DNA of 64,000 bases, from positions 17,169,240 to 17,233,239 of the forward strand of contig NC_135561.1 in the NCBI RefSeq assembly GCF_964340395.1. Reading direction: 5' to 3'. Position numbers and translations under genes: made by a program. Origin of the DNA: Glandiceps talaboti. Its lineage: Eukaryota; Hemichordata; Enteropneusta; Spengelidae. Below, one piece after another: positions 1 through 12,217 of this stretch (positions are counted from its first letter, which is position 1; each line of letters opens with the position of its first letter). The notes under the pieces are model-generated. The model was given only the letters and a program-made list of their open reading frames with translations, was not told the origin of the DNA and ran no database searches.

Positions 1-178
1 CAATACCAAAGCAAACTGAGTAGACTACTGAGATTACACCAATAAGAGTAAAATATCCCATAATTACAGAGCATTGAAATCTACTCATGTTCTTTAACAC
101 AACACCCCCCCTCTCCCCACCCCATTTTTTTAATTTGATTACTTAGAACCTTATAAGACCAAAGCACATAATACTAAC

Positions 179-3100
179 CTTCATCTGGTGTGTCTATAGA
201 ACTTTCTGAACAATCACTGTAATCATCTTCAGAGTCACTCTCTTGCTTTGATATCACTTCCTGTATGAATTCAAGTGAGAATATAAGTGACACACATACA
301 TAAATGAATATCTCTGTCAAAAAAGTGAACATCAAATGAAATAGAACTGTCTACTTCTAGGGGTGACCCTATTGTTTTTCTGTTTCTCATTACCAAACTG
401 ACCCAAATTTTCAGCTCCAATATCAAATTAAAAAAATAATTTTATTTTCCCTGCCCATAACATTTTGTGGAGTGGCGCCCTCTCGGGCAAGAATAAGCAA
501 GTGTCTGGACTGTCGACATCATCTGCAGTCATGGTGGTGGCAACGACACTTGTTCACGAAAAGAGCATTTCTTTTAATGATGGAAGTTATTTAAGTAGGG
601 GGAAACAAAGAAAACTACTGGGTGAATAAAATCTAAATACTGAATGTTCTTACCACTTGATGGGCAGACTGGACATGGAATTTCATAGAGGTTTCACTCT
701 TGTATTCCTTACTGCACACCAGACATTTATAGTTCTCTAGTACTATACCATTCTGTTATAATGAAGAAAACAAAAAATGGCAGATAGTGATTTTTTCTAC
801 AAATAGATTATTACTCTGGTATTATTGAGCCTTTGATTTTCTAAGATAGACACAAACTAAAACTATTGTCACATGTTGGTACGACAGTGATAAGCTATTG
901 AATGGATGTTGGTTTAATTATAGTCTCAGTAGGGAGGTGTCTCTGAAACTAGTTTATTTAAAGATCCATGAACTTGCAGTGTACTGTTTTGGGACTTCAA
1001 ATTGTTACACTATCTGGATCACAGGGTGATTAGTTTTGCACAACAGAGGAACTGCTATTACCCACTTGTGTAATCTACCACATTGAAGAACAGTAGATTT
1101 AGTTTGCGTCTATCTTTAACTTAAAGATATCTTTTACTTAAGTAAACTGAAGGCTGGATTACAGTGTCATATCTGACAACACCTACACCTGTAACGACAG
1201 GTTCAGACGTTCACAAATAATCCACCTGTGAAACACAGGAACTTTACACTGGGTTTTCACAAATATTTCATTACTGCACTGAAACAAATTTAAACTATAA
1301 TGTCACATTAGGTGATTTGTTGATACCACTAGAGGGGGGTAGACTAAATATTCTTTGTTGTGGGTTCTCTGAATCCACTACGCCAAAAGTGACAGCAATA
1401 TAGCACCCAAACAATAGAGGGGGTAACTCATCCAAAATGTCTATTATCAAAACAGAATTAATTACATGAGAATAAATGTTCATGGACTCTAGGTTCAAAT
1501 TTAGTAATCAAAATTTCTACTTCACAAAGTCAAAACATTTCTTAGAAGCAAATCCCAGATTTTTTCTCTGACATCTCATCAGTATAATTAGGGATGTACT
1601 ATATTTTTAATAATATTAAACCGTGATACAGGAATGGAGATCTCATCTGTTTCTCACAAGCTCAATTCATGTGTATCTTCTGAGACACGTAACCATGGTA
1701 ACAAGTAGCCCATTGTAATACACCCTGACAATGCTGACGAGATGTCAGCGAAAAAAATTCGGATTCACTTCCAAATTTTTTTTGACTCTGTGAGTAGAAA
1801 TTTCCATGACTAAGTATTGATTACCTTCGGACACATGGCATAGTGGAATTTCATACTTCCTACGTTAATATAGGATACATCACAGCCTTCATTACGACAC
1901 TTCAATTCTCCTTCACTCTTTAGAATATCTCTCCACTCTGCTGTCATAGCAGGGGTCACAACAGGTCTAGCTGGTTTGGTGTATAACGCCTAAAAATGAA
2001 ACAAAAAATGTATATTTACAAATTTCATAATTCAAACATCTAAAAAAATCACACAAATTTCCAGGAGTGTCCAATTTTGGGGGTTGCCTGACGTTATTTA
2101 TCAAAATACCTGTCCTGACAGATGAATTCAGATGAAAAAAAAAATAGTTTGACAAATTGAAGCAATAGGTTACAGCTTACAACAAAAAAACACTGGTGCG
2201 TTTACTTGAATGGAGAGATGATCACTGCTAAAGGTTGTTCCTTCTGTCAAACTCATAATTTTATACCTCCATGAAAGGAAGAGGCCTAAAATACATTAGT
2301 GTGTATTGGGTTAGTCTGAGAATAAACTTTACACACACTCAAAGTAATTCTTCTCCTTTGAAATAATCAAATTTAAGTTATGTAGAAGCCCATGGATATG
2401 ACAGTAGCTGACTATTTGCCACTGGTCAGTGGTTAGTTAAAACACTGTCTACATAAACATTTATAAGACTGACCTTAATGGCATCCCCAAACGTTGCATC
2501 AGGATCTTTGTCATGTTTGCCTCTTTTAGGAGTTTCATCCAGGAGGATACCATTCTCTGCCAGTTCTTGTACTCTAGTGCCAGCCCTGAAACAGCATTGA
2601 TTGGATTACATAGACAAGGAATGAAGAAGAGACACATTTATTCTATAATATGACAGAACCTCACGATGTGTAAGCGAAAGTATGGCGTACTTGGGGTATT
2701 TGCACGAGTCCTTGCAGTGTTCTCTTTGGCTGTACTTTCATGAGTGTAGCAAGTGAAAGCGTAGCAAGTGAAAGTGCAGTAGAAAACACTGCAAGCACGA
2801 GTGCAAATCTCTAATTGCTTACACACATCAAACATGATTACTCAGCATGTATAAAAAAAAAATTTGTGTGTGTTCATCAAATTATATGACATTATTTTCC
2901 GTCATTCTAACAATGTAGACAACTAAAATAATTTTGAACCACAATGACTTAAGTGTTATCATTTCCAATAACTGACCTTATAGCAGCTTGTCGACGTACT
3001 CTACCGGTTGGTGACAATATTGATCCTGATGCTAAACGTTCAGCTTCTTTCTCCTCCTGCAATTTCCTTGCTTTCTCTATTTCTTCAGCAGTTGGTGGCT

Positions 3101-3392
3101 GCATGATATAGACAGATATATTAAATATTGAATACATACATACATACATACATACATACATACATACATACATGCATGCATACATACATACATACATACA
3201 TACATACATACATACATCCATGCATACATACATACATACATACATACATACATACATACATACATACATACATGCATGCATGCATGCATGCATGCATGCT
3301 TGCATACATACATACATACATACATACATACATACATACATACATACATACATGCATACATGCATACATGCATCCATGCATACATACATACA

Positions 3393-3426
<34 letters not shown>

Positions 3427-3994
3427 CCCACCAACCCATCCCTCATCACCCACCCCCAAAACACACACACATGTACAAATATTTATAGCTTTCACTCTAA
3501 ATCATAGAACTAAACATCTGGATTAATTTGATGGCATCAGACAAAGAGTAACATCTAAACTTGGATAATCAGACTGCCACTTAGAAATTAGCAACTAGCA
3601 ATTCTGAAGAAGATTATTGATAAGAAGGGATCAAAATTTCAATTGTTAATCAAGAGTTGATCCGTTTGTGGACTGAGACAATATTTCAATATAATAGTAA
3701 TATACATAAACTGATAAACGTTATATTTACACATAAGAAGTGTTCAATCAATTTGCCTGTTGGCTTTTAATTACCTTACGATGGGCTGTTTGTTTGTGGT
3801 ACTTGACTCCAGCATAACTTTGGTATTCCTTACCACACTCATCACAATTGAACACTTGCTGTAATGACATAAAACAAGATTATAGTATAGAGTACAATTG
3901 AAATTCTCAGGTATACAATGTACAAGGATTTATTTTCTATTTACAGTATAGAGTACAATAATAGTAAAACTCAAGACAAGTTTGGGTTGTTGTT

Positions 3995-4088
<94 letters not shown>

Positions 4089-7000
4089 TGACTACTACTT
4101 ACCGTTTGCTCTTTGCCACATTTATCCACATGATATTTGTATCCATTGACTGTTTTAAATGCCTTGCCACAACCCTGTAAAACATAACACACAATGACTT
4201 CACATCAGCTGGTATTATAACATAACATCAAAGGATAGTCTTTCACAAACATTGTCAGTGAAAGCTATTCCTCAGCTATGCAGGATTGCTACATTGATTG
4301 GACAAGTTGTTGTATTAATGACTGGTCACTGGATGCTCTGCAAGTTATAACTGTTGAAAGAATCTACTCAAATCTTTAGCTGAAGTTATAAACATGTACA
4401 AGGTGTATCTTGATCTTTTAATACAGACTTTGCCAACCACCTGTTTGATTTGGATTTGGCAAGAGCTTTCTTCATTGGTAATACTGATCTTAATCTGATA
4501 TGTATATGTATATCAGAAAAACAAAAGATTATACAGTTTGGCCACTAGTAGTGCTAGTCAGATGGAGCCTTTGGACCAGAAGTGAGGATTTTTTTAGTTG
4601 AGCACTACAGCCTACTGTAAAGAATCATCATTTCATCATTTGACAACAATTGTTGATTGGATTTTCAACAAGTCAAAACATTCTGCTAACTTTGTTATAA
4701 ATCACACACTTTTTAGGAACTCGGCGAATTGTTGACGGCTTCCTGTACTGTCACATGGTTTATTTTACCCTACTGGGACACCCTCTTGTTTGCCATTTCT
4801 TTCAAAAATGAATTCAAGGTGGGTATAAAGTGAAATAATTGGCATATATGAATACATGCAATCATGGAAATATCTACCAACAAACAATACCTCAATCTGA
4901 CATTTAAGTTTGCCTAGTTTCTTCATGATAGCTTTCAAGACCATTGTGTTGTTTGGATCATCTGTGTCACTCGTCTCACTACCTTTCTTTGGAGTCAGCT
5001 GTGAATAAATTGTGAACATGATTACATGAATGTGCTGAGATTACCAGATACACACTCCCTGAATAAGGTACTACATTACCCTTACATGAATACCCAATGT
5101 CACTAGGCGGGCTAGTCAGAAAAACGAAAGATTGAATAGTTTGGCCACTAGGAGTGCTATTCAGATGGAACCATAGGCCCAGAAGCGAGGGCTATTTTTC
5201 CAAAATAAATATATAGAGTTTCAAAACGAAAAAGATTTGGGTATATGTGATATCATCACTAGAGATTTTCCCGTAAACCTTTGCTGGAAATCCCACTGAA
5301 TACACATCAAGTGCAGTAGAATTTATTGACTAGATTTCAAAGTTCAAAACGTTTCCGAGATGCAGTTATTTTATCACGTTTTATATATGTTGATAGCAGT
5401 AATCACTACACGTTTGCCAAAGGTAAAACTAAGCCAGACTGTCCATTTGCCAATAATGAGTAATGCAAATTGTATGGTGTGCTCAAAAGCAAAGAGCTAG
5501 GCTCATATATGTACATTTGTATAGTGTCAATACTTCATTCTCTTCATGGCTGGCACAAGTTTATTGGGCCACTCTATCTTCTCAAGGCTAGCTGGCAACT
5601 CAAGTGTCATTACCAGGCATGCATTTATATTTAGTATAGGTTATTTTTCTTGGCAAAACATAGATATTTTGTTGCTAAATTATAATATCCATTATTAAAC
5701 AAAAAATACAACACTATCTGTGGTACCGTCACTGATGACTACTGGTACTACTTTTAAGTATCTCTTATTTACAACCTTCACAACAGAAATTTAAAATTCT
5801 GTTGTGTATGACAGTGTTTCCAATCAAAGTATGAAGGACAAACTACTGCAACATATTGATACATTACCAAAAATAGGTTTGTGTCTTTGTACAGAATGTA
5901 GTAGGGTCAGATCAAAGATGTGCCACAATTGTGTGCATCTTCATAACTTTAATCATAAAAAATTTCAAATTGCTGCCTCTTACATTTACCAAGGTTTTTG
6001 TCTAATATATCACTCTGTATATGATGATATCTACCATTGGACAGGCTTTATTTGTAACAATGAATATTTTGCACCCAATCGGCAGTGCAGCAGTATCAAA
6101 AGTGAACTTTATCAAGTTGCAGCTGAGTAGGCAATATTGTGACTACTATAGCTAAATCTACATCAATGCATCAGGACAAGTTTAGTAATGTATCAATATA
6201 TGGCAGTACTTTATCTCTTTGATTGAAAACACTGTAACATCCACTGTAAAAATAATGTGTCATTTTTACAAAAAGGGAGAGGAACTTATACCATAATAAT
6301 TAAAGCTATAATTGTAAATTAACTTACCATACTATGTTCCACCAACATGTGGTATTTTAGACCAGCTGTTGATTGGAACCCTTTAGGACAATGTTGACAT
6401 GTAAATTTAAATGACTGGAAAAAAAAAAAAAAAGACAAATTTAAAAACTGTGTTCTGTCAAATTGTTATATTTGTAGCAAACTTAAAATTTTAATTGACA
6501 TCAAACATTTAAAACATGCAATTACAGTGGCCATATGGATTAGGATTGAGTATTTATTTTAGCTTTTTAATTCATAAAACAACTTTACCATGGTTTCGTA
6601 ACAATATATGCCAAGTTATTATTTATAATTTGGAAAAGATTAATAAAAGTGTAAAAATGTTTGTTATTGTATGTACGATGATAAACTTTTTTTTACACAC
6701 TTTTTAGCTTTTTGCAATGTATTAAGTTACAAATGCAGACTTGGTCTATGTTGTTTCATGTTGATTTTTCAAGTAGGAAATCATTACAAAATTGTTTTGA
6801 AATACAAAATACAAAATAAATACCAAACCACTCATCCATATGGCCCCTTTAACTTAAGGTAAGAAACCAAGTTCCCAATAAATAACAGTTCTTGAAATCT
6901 TTCCAAATGTTGCCATAGGGAAACTTGTTCTTGGTTCATTTTGGATTATAATATAATAATCATATTTATTCACCAATATAATAAAACTAACCTTAAATAT

Positions 7001-9471
7001 ATATATACAGAGTTCCAAAGACAAAAACCAACAGAGCTAAATATTCACTCATTCCGACAGCAATTTCTTTACAGAACTATGCCAGGCATGATTAGTAATT
7101 CATTGTTCTCTTGTTTTAATGTGTCTGCCTTTGTATTAATTTGTGATTATCTGTTCACTTTTGAATGGTATTTACTGTACGCATTTTAATGCATACATTG
7201 TATTGTGACCTTGTTTACAATATCTTTTCATGTATGATTTTATTCTCTACTGTCGCACAAAGAATTGCCCATGTTGGGACAATAAAGATAGTATTGTATT
7301 GTATTGTATTGTATTGTATTGTATTGTATTGTATTGTATTGTATTGTATTGTATTGTATTGTATTGTATTGTATATACAGACTGTACATGGCAAAAGGGA
7401 TCAAGAAATATCAAAGCAAGTCAAGCTTTAAAATATCCCTAGTGACGAATAAACATATTTGTAAGTGCATACCCACAACATTACAAACTAATTCAAGTAA
7501 TTTTGGGTTCACTGTATTTTTTTTTGGAGAAAATCAAAATCTTTTCACCTATGTTCATCAATCTCAATAATAAATAAAGATGTACCGGGGTAGGTATTTT
7601 TCTTACCGTTTGTCCAGCACATTGTGAAAAGTGTTTTTCTATACTGGCTATTTTCTTCCTAGTATTAAAACACTTTGGACACTTGGCCTCACCGGTTTCT
7701 GCAATTTGTTCTGCCCATACTTTCCTAGCTTTAGATAAACTAATATCACTCTTATTATCACCACTGGATTTCTGACTTGCTGACATTTTCTCTTCTGTTG
7801 CCGTTTCTTCACCTTCATTTATTTTGACTCTCTTTTAATGTAAAATAGAAATATTGATCATTTGATCAGATTTGACAACATAAAATCATCATCCCCATGG
7901 GGGGGGGGGTTAGGTGCTTACAATGTAAGTTACATAGTATGGGTATATACATATGGTACCACAATTTTGATCCCCTTTGCGTAATAGTCGCTTTACTGAT
8001 GTAGTGGTCTGAACCCTCTTTGAATGCATGAATGACCTCTGACCTCATATTTTGGACAACATAGTTTCCAAATTGCCAATTTAAAAAAAAAAAAATTCCA
8101 GATATTTGGTAAATGTAGTTTCCAGGTTCCCAACTTTCAAACTCTTTCTAGACTTTTGGCTTCAATTTTCTGGCTGAAATGTAGACCTTTGACCCCTACA
8201 TGTAGTATTTGAGTTTTATAATATTTGTGTTTGTAATTAATCTGTCCAGGACCCCCCCCCCCCCCCCCCCCAAATTTCAGTGTATTATTCAACAGGTGGA
8301 ATTCACTGAAATATCTAGCAAAAGGGATCAGTTATCATTTTTCACACATTACATTTCTAAATGACTGTGACCTTTACCAGTCTCATTTAGCATAGCTTTC
8401 TGTCTCAACCATGACTTTCTTCCTTACCTTAGATTCTCCATCTTTCTCCTCATCATCTTCATCTTTTGTTTTCTCTGAAATAGAATCAACCTCTTCTGTC
8501 GTTTCCATGACTGAATTCGCTCTCCTCGGTTTACGAGTGCTTCTCGGTGTTCGAACACATCCACTAGTCCGATCGTCCTCATCATTATCCTCTTGACTTA
8601 TTTTCCGTCTTCCTCTTCTTCTCCTACCTGTTGTTGTTTCGGTACTGGTAGGACTATTCCCACCGTCTAGAGATACTTTTCCAGTTGGGATTTCAGCTAA
8701 GTCTTTTTCACTCACATCTAATACTGTATTGTCTCTGGATATATCAACTTTTCTCTTTCTTCCTCTTTTCTTCGGAGTTTTAAATTCCGTTGACTCAGTT
8801 CCGGGACTTTCAGTAGTTCCTTTTTCTGCCAGAGTAGTTGTCGAACATGCCTTCTCACTTCCACTAACCACCGCACAATCCTTCCTAGCATTGTCAGTAT
8901 CACCTTTAACTTCTACAGGTTTTCTTTTTCTTCCCCTCCGTGATGTCTTTGACATTTCAGTAGATCCAACACTATTTTCATTTACTGTCACATTTTGCGA
9001 TGTTTTTTCAGTACATGTTAAATTTGTAGATTTGTCACTTTCCAGAGTTGCATTCACGTGATTTGCATCAGTCTGTTCTAGCTCTGTATCTTTCTCTTCT
9101 CCAGTTACTCTATTTGTTTCATGGTCACTTTTGCTGTCTTTTCTCTCTGAAGGAGATACCACTGGTACATCATCACTACGTGATAAACTGCATCCATCCT
9201 CTATAATTTCAGATCTTGGACGTTTTCTTGGCCGACCTCTCCTTGAACCTTTGCTTGGTGTACTTTCCAGTTCTGACTTCTTTGCCTGTACAACTTTTGA
9301 AATATTTGCTGATTCAATACTTGTCTTTCTAGACCGACCAACTCTTCTCTTTTCTGATGGTAGTGTTTCTGTTTGAGAAACCACACGGCTCTGTCGTAGA
9401 TGATACGACTTCCGAGGTGTTCCATTCATTTCACCTTCCTCTACAACATCACCTACAGAAGAACTACTTTC
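179..9471 (-). CDS. ZNF512: ZNF512/ZNF512B-like zinc-finger protein, 3' end outside window
   Basis: Nuclear zinc-finger protein, likely DNA- or chromatin-binding. Exons in 5' to 3' order: 8428-9471, 7607-7831, 6328-6414, 4891-4998, 4103-4174, 3775-3858, 2977-3098, 2474-2585, 1825-1989, 654-752 and 179-260. The last ends in phase 1 at a GTTAGT donor, so coding continues past the left edge. All junctions are GT-AG and in phase. The protein has an N-terminal basic region with AT-hooks, then six fingers that alternate an atypical C..C..H..C form with a classic C2H2 form, then an acidic stretch. The order of fingers, the linker motif SPTGRVRR and segments such as GLKYHMLVEHS and GCGKAF match vertebrate ZNF512B as I know it. 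The likely start is the ATG at 9429-9427 (MNGTPRKSYHLRQ). It has a G at -3 and lies just inside the first coding exon; an upstream coding exon cannot be excluded. Vertebrates have two paralogues and this could be their single pre-duplication form. Confidence 0.87.
355..615. mobile_element. Interspersed element related to 60685-61060
   Basis: Intron of the ZNF512-like gene. It shares a body of about 165 bp with the copy in the ABCA3-like intron. Confidence 0.55.
654..7831 (-). CDS. ZNF512: Zinc-finger exons of ZNF512-like gene
   Basis: Fingers in order. ZF1 (7607-7831) has CPKC...HFSQC. ZF2 (6328-6414) has CQHC...HMLVEH. ZF3, split over 4891-4998 and 4103-4174, has CQIEGC...HVDKC. ZF4 (3775-3858) has CDEC...HKQTAH. 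ZF5 (1825-1989) has CRNEGC...HYAMC. ZF6 (654-752) has CLVC...HVQSAH. Fingers 1, 3 and 5 end in Cys instead of a second His, while 2, 4 and 6 are C2H2. This is the paired architecture of ZNF512B. The exons at 2977-3098 and 2474-2585 encode a linker with a charged helix (EEIEKARKLQEEKEAERLA) followed by SPTGRVRR. All metal ligands are present, so the array looks functional. Confidence 0.85.
843..1116. mobile_element. MITE with AGATAGAC terminal inverted repeats, copy 1
   Basis: One end reads AGATAGACACAAACTAAAAC and the other ends in GTTTGCGTCTATCT, its near-perfect reverse complement. Both ends are flanked by TA, as expected for Tc1/mariner-type insertion. A reverse-complement copy lies at 44786-45063. 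Similarity between copies extends about 40 bp beyond these ends on each side, so the true element may be nearer 805-1170. It lies in an intron of the ZNF512-like gene and has no coding capacity. Confidence 0.7.
3134..3422. repeat. (ATAC)n/(TGCA) tetranucleotide microsatellite
   Basis: About 290 bp of CATA/TACA repeats interrupted by blocks of ATGC, in a ZNF512-like intron. Long open frames here on both strands are artefacts of the repeat. Confidence 0.95.
3998..4085. repeat. (GA)n microsatellite
   Basis: About 44 GA units, ending 18 bp from the splice donor of the 4103-4174 exon. On the transcribed strand it is (CU)n just inside the intron. Confidence 0.95.
4514..4640. repeat. Interspersed repeat, 'GGCCACTAG.AGTGCT' family, copy A
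   Basis: Shares the core TTTGGCCACTAGTAGTGCT and the following GGAGCCTTTGGACCAGAAG with copies at about 5116-5190, 31697-31835 and 37938-38080. Non-coding; SINE- or MITE-like, class not determined. Confidence 0.6.
5116..5190. repeat. Interspersed repeat, 'GGCCACTAG.AGTGCT' family, copy B
   Basis: The same core is present (TTTGGCCACTAGGAGTGCT, then CCATAGGCCCAGAAG). It is shorter than copy A and lies about 600 bp from it in the same direction. The rest of this intron (5200-6327) contains a 108-codon plus-strand open frame at 5804-6130 that I could not relate to any family. Confidence 0.55.
6525..6850. mobile_element. Palindromic MITE 'GTGGCCATATGGAT', copy 1
   Basis: It begins AGTGGCCATATGGATTAGG and ends CTCATCCATATGGCC, so the two halves are inverted copies of each other. 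Each half holds the TATTTATTTT, ATCATGGCTTCCTAC-type and TTACAAACA modules in mirror order. Related copies lie at 42617-42953, 45613-45800, 46984-47200 and 56558-56790. Confidence 0.7.
7040..7373 (+). mobile_element. Probable 3' end of a non-LTR retroelement with (GTATT)n tail
   Basis: A degenerate AT-rich stretch ends in GGGACAATAAAGATA followed directly by about 16 units of GTATT (7291-7373). A short 3'-terminal tandem repeat after a unique 3' UTR is typical of CR1/L2-like LINEs and of SINEs that use them. No reverse-transcriptase frame remains, so only a 5'-truncated tail is inferred. The element sits in the ZNF512-like intron, opposite to the gene. Confidence 0.5.
8428..9471 (-). CDS. ZNF512: First coding exon of ZNF512-like gene: AT-hook region
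   Basis: This 1,044-bp exon encodes a Ser/Thr/Glu-rich, basic-patch region with no zinc finger. Four AT-hook-like cores are visible: RRGRPRKRPR (a canonical GRP core), RRGRKRKPVE, KKRGRKRKVD and RRRRGRRK. The acceptor is a pyrimidine-rich tract ending ACAG at 9472-9473, and the donor is GTAAGG at 8427-8422. The open frame runs on upstream to 9555, but that part lies in an inverted-repeat element (9505-9665) and begins upstream of the acceptor, so I treat it as intron. AT-hooks bind the minor groove of AT-rich DNA; that role here is inferred from motif alone. Vertebrate ZNF512B has a different low-complexity N-terminal half. Confidence 0.8.
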
Positions 9472-9504
9472 CTGTGTAGAAATACAACAATGACATTTGT
9501 TGCA

Positions 9505-9665
9505 GTGAACATTTGATCCAACCACAAACTTGAAATTGTCGACAGCATACTTCAATCTTTGTCAATAGATTGACCAATTATTCAGAACGCATGACCTTAC
9601 AGACACGTGAGCATAATAAAAGGTCATAGACTGAAGCACACAGTCGAAAATTTCAGGTAACAATT
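9505..9665. mobile_element. Short inverted-repeat element, TCGAC/CTTCA family
   Basis: The left arm (TGAAATTGTCGACAGCATAC) and the right arm near 9620-9665 (reverse complement TGAAATTTTCGACTGTGTGC) are inverted copies around a roughly 60-bp centre. The arms match those of the larger element at 17795-18290. It overlaps the upstream edge of the first ZNF512-like coding exon. Confidence 0.6.
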
Positions 9666-11640
9666 TTGTAACACAGATGAACTTTCATTTGAAAACAATG
9701 GCATATATTAACTATCAAGAAGTTAATACAGACACAAAATTAAAAAAAAAGTATCATTTTTACATAACAGAGAAGGTAAATTCGTAAAACAAGCATAGAG
9801 TGACATAATTTGGGATGGGCGCCTTGTTAAAATACTCGGGAATGTAGGTATACATATTTACTTTAAATCTTAGTAATAACACTAGTGTACTCCGTCAAGA
9901 ATTTAGTAGTGTGTACATTACAATTGGTGCTATGAAAACAAAAAACCTAGACAAACCAAATCCATTCCAATGGATCCTTTCTTTCACTATAATCTAAATA
10001 TATAATTATTATTTTTTTGTTAAAGGGGCACAAGCTGAGTTTATATGTTCTTGGGGATGTAATTTTATCTGCGTATGAAAAGGTACTTAAAGTATTTTAC
10101 TTATCGATGTATACTTATACACAATCATCACATTCAATCATAGTATTAGGATATAGCTTACAAGCGATCCAATGATGTAATTTATCATACGTATCAAAAA
10201 TGCACAGGGTCACCCTACTATGCAAATCAACAATTCTAGCAATGCTAGAACACTAATTGTAATATGTCATAGATGACATGCATCAACACTAGAATAGTTT
10301 AATCAAAGTTTCTTTGTAAGTATTTTCACTTGAGGAAAAAGTTTATAAACTCAGCTTGCACCCCCTTGAAAATTATGATATTACATACAATTACCCCGGG
10401 TACTTTTTTTCTCTCTTTCTTCTTGTCCATCACAGCTTATTTTTTTGATGGCTTTTAAAAAATATACTATCTGCAATGAAACAATGAAAATAGATAATAT
10501 ATATTAAAATTACTGCTAAAATGAATTTTAATGGATTTTGGGTGCAGAGTTACAAACAAAATATTCTACTCACAGTCACAGAGTCAAACATTTAAAAAAA
10601 AAAAATTTTTGTGTTACAATCCCTGCAAGACATAGATGAAATGTTCTAGAATGAAAGATCTGGGAAAATTTTGGATTCCCTTCCAAAAATTGTTTGACTC
10701 GGGGTAGAAATTTTCATTCATAAATTATTTTACAAGAGGCAATGGATATTAATATAAAAAATATAGTAGAACTTTTAAGTTACATTTGAGTGCATGTGTT
10801 CTATCATTTTAAATTCTACACACTATGTTTTGAATGTCTAAATGACAGTCACACTTCCTGTTGAATATTTTGCAATTCAATGCATGCCTCGTCTGGACTC
10901 AAGGTTATGTGCCATCTCCACATGAAATATCAAATTCTTTTCTCTTCATCTAATTGCACAAAAATTATATCATTGACGGCATAACAAAATATCAAATCTG
11001 TACTTTTATCCTTAGTAAACAGTTCAAATCTAGACTCACAAATGATTATCGAGTGACAGATGGGAATAAATTTTACATATTTTAGTCCCACTCAAATGTA
11101 AATATATTTTAAATCAAATACAACATATTTCTTTCTATACTGAGAGAATTCCATCATTAATTTTCCTCTTGAGTTTTTACTCCATACAGACTGCATACTT
11201 TGGGTATAATCAACACAAGGTGAACTTGGCTTTGTCGACATATGTCACGATATTATGAACAAGTAAGTTTCCAGTAAGTTTTAAATAAACAATTTTTTTT
11301 AAAGAATTGGATGAAATTGAGTTTCATAAGACTTTTAAATGTGAGGTTTATTCCTACAGTAGAGTTAGTGTTTCTACAACTTTGTTAGACTTTCATGTCC
11401 ACCAAGCAAGCCTCTCGCTCTCTGGACAGTCATGGAATTCTCCCCATACGTATACTGGGCCAGTGTACATGTAATTGTAATGTAAGGCCAGCGACTCATA
11501 TGCAGTATTCGTTATTTAAACATGAAACAGGCATTTGAAATGTCAAAATGTAACGTTTTCACACTGTTTACTGAGTATAAAACAAAAAAGCAATCACCAA
11601 TTAACAGGTAAAAAGGTTAATCTGTACCTTAGTGTGCCTG
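9666..11640. other. Upstream region or intron 1 of ZNF512-like gene, no coding exon seen
   Basis: About 2 kb of AT-rich sequence without a convincing coding exon on either strand. If 11668-11800 is a 5' non-coding exon, this is intron 1. It contains a stretch (10660-10725) resembling 1763-1817 (TCC.AAA...TTTGACTC...GTAGAAATTT), a weak interspersed repeat. Confidence 0.5.
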
Positions 11641-12000
11641 ATGGACGGCCACGCGTCTCGAACTCACCTTATGCAACTCACTGCAACGTCCTCTTCGAAG
11701 GCAAAAGGCTGTGCCAATCGACCACGAGATTCAGGGCCAAAGGTCACATTCTCTCGCAGAATCTCGGACGTCGTCCCGACATTTTTTGGATAAACATCTC
11801 AACAAGTGCATACATTTTAGTGTTTGACTGGAATAAAGGCTGCATATATAATTTTAGAATATAAAAATAACAAATTATGCTTAAAATATTGATATTTCTT
11901 ATATTTTGCAACAGTTTGGTTATGGTCATGTGATAAATGAGCGAGAATTGAACAAAACATGGCGGCTTACATGAAAATGTTGTAAGTGATCTGTATGTGT
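11640..12000. promoter_or_regulatory. CpG-rich head-to-head promoter region, ZNF512-like / MED30
   Basis: This is the only CpG-dense stretch between the divergent genes. It contains a CCAAT box (11712-11716) and AACATGGCGGC (11957-11967), a close match to the YY1 site often found at or just after transcription starts. The ATG in that motif opens a 9-codon upstream frame (11959-11985, MAAYMKML) that ends before the MED30 start. Shared promoter use is inferred from orientation and spacing. Confidence 0.5.
11668..11800 (-). other. ZNF512: Candidate 5' non-coding exon of ZNF512-like gene
   Basis: On the minus strand a CpG-rich stretch ends in CATAAG followed by the strong donor GTGAGT (11667-11662). 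In the frame that would join the next exon it has a stop and no ATG, so it would be untranslated. A 12-codon frame (MSGRRPRF...) lies inside it at 11744-11782. The 5' limit is arbitrary. Confidence 0.4.
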
Positions 12001-12217
12001 CTGTTGTGATTTCGATATCTAAGAGAGGGAGACCTTCTCACGGTTAATTGTTTGGTGAAAAGAATTAATTTGATAACAGATTTTCGTCAAGAACGTGGGA
12101 TTTGGAGTGATTTTTGCATTGTTCACGAAGAAATTGTCACTTGATGACTCCAGGAGCGGCGGTGTGAGCGGTGTACACTGGTGAAGTGGTGTGGCACAGT
12201 GGTAGGTCCTGCAAACT

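Noticed and set aside
3077-3526. Open frames on both strands through the CATA microsatellite
   Set aside because: Created by the tetranucleotide repeat; the translations are simple (MYVC)n or (YIHT)n strings. Only the exon 2977-3098 at the edge is real.
5804-6130. 108-codon plus-strand frame in a ZNF512-like intron
   Set aside because: Contains several Cys and His residues but no finger spacing that I recognise, no codon bias evidence and no neighbours in frame. Possibly a transposon remnant, but not supportable as a gene.
7165-7570. Frames with (VLYCI)n strings
   Set aside because: Translation of the GTATT repeat tail of a retroelement.
9472-9555. N-terminal extension MKYAVDNFKF... to the first ZNF512-like coding exon
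   Set aside because: It lies within an inverted-repeat element and upstream of a good acceptor (TTTCTACACAG), so it is most likely intron.
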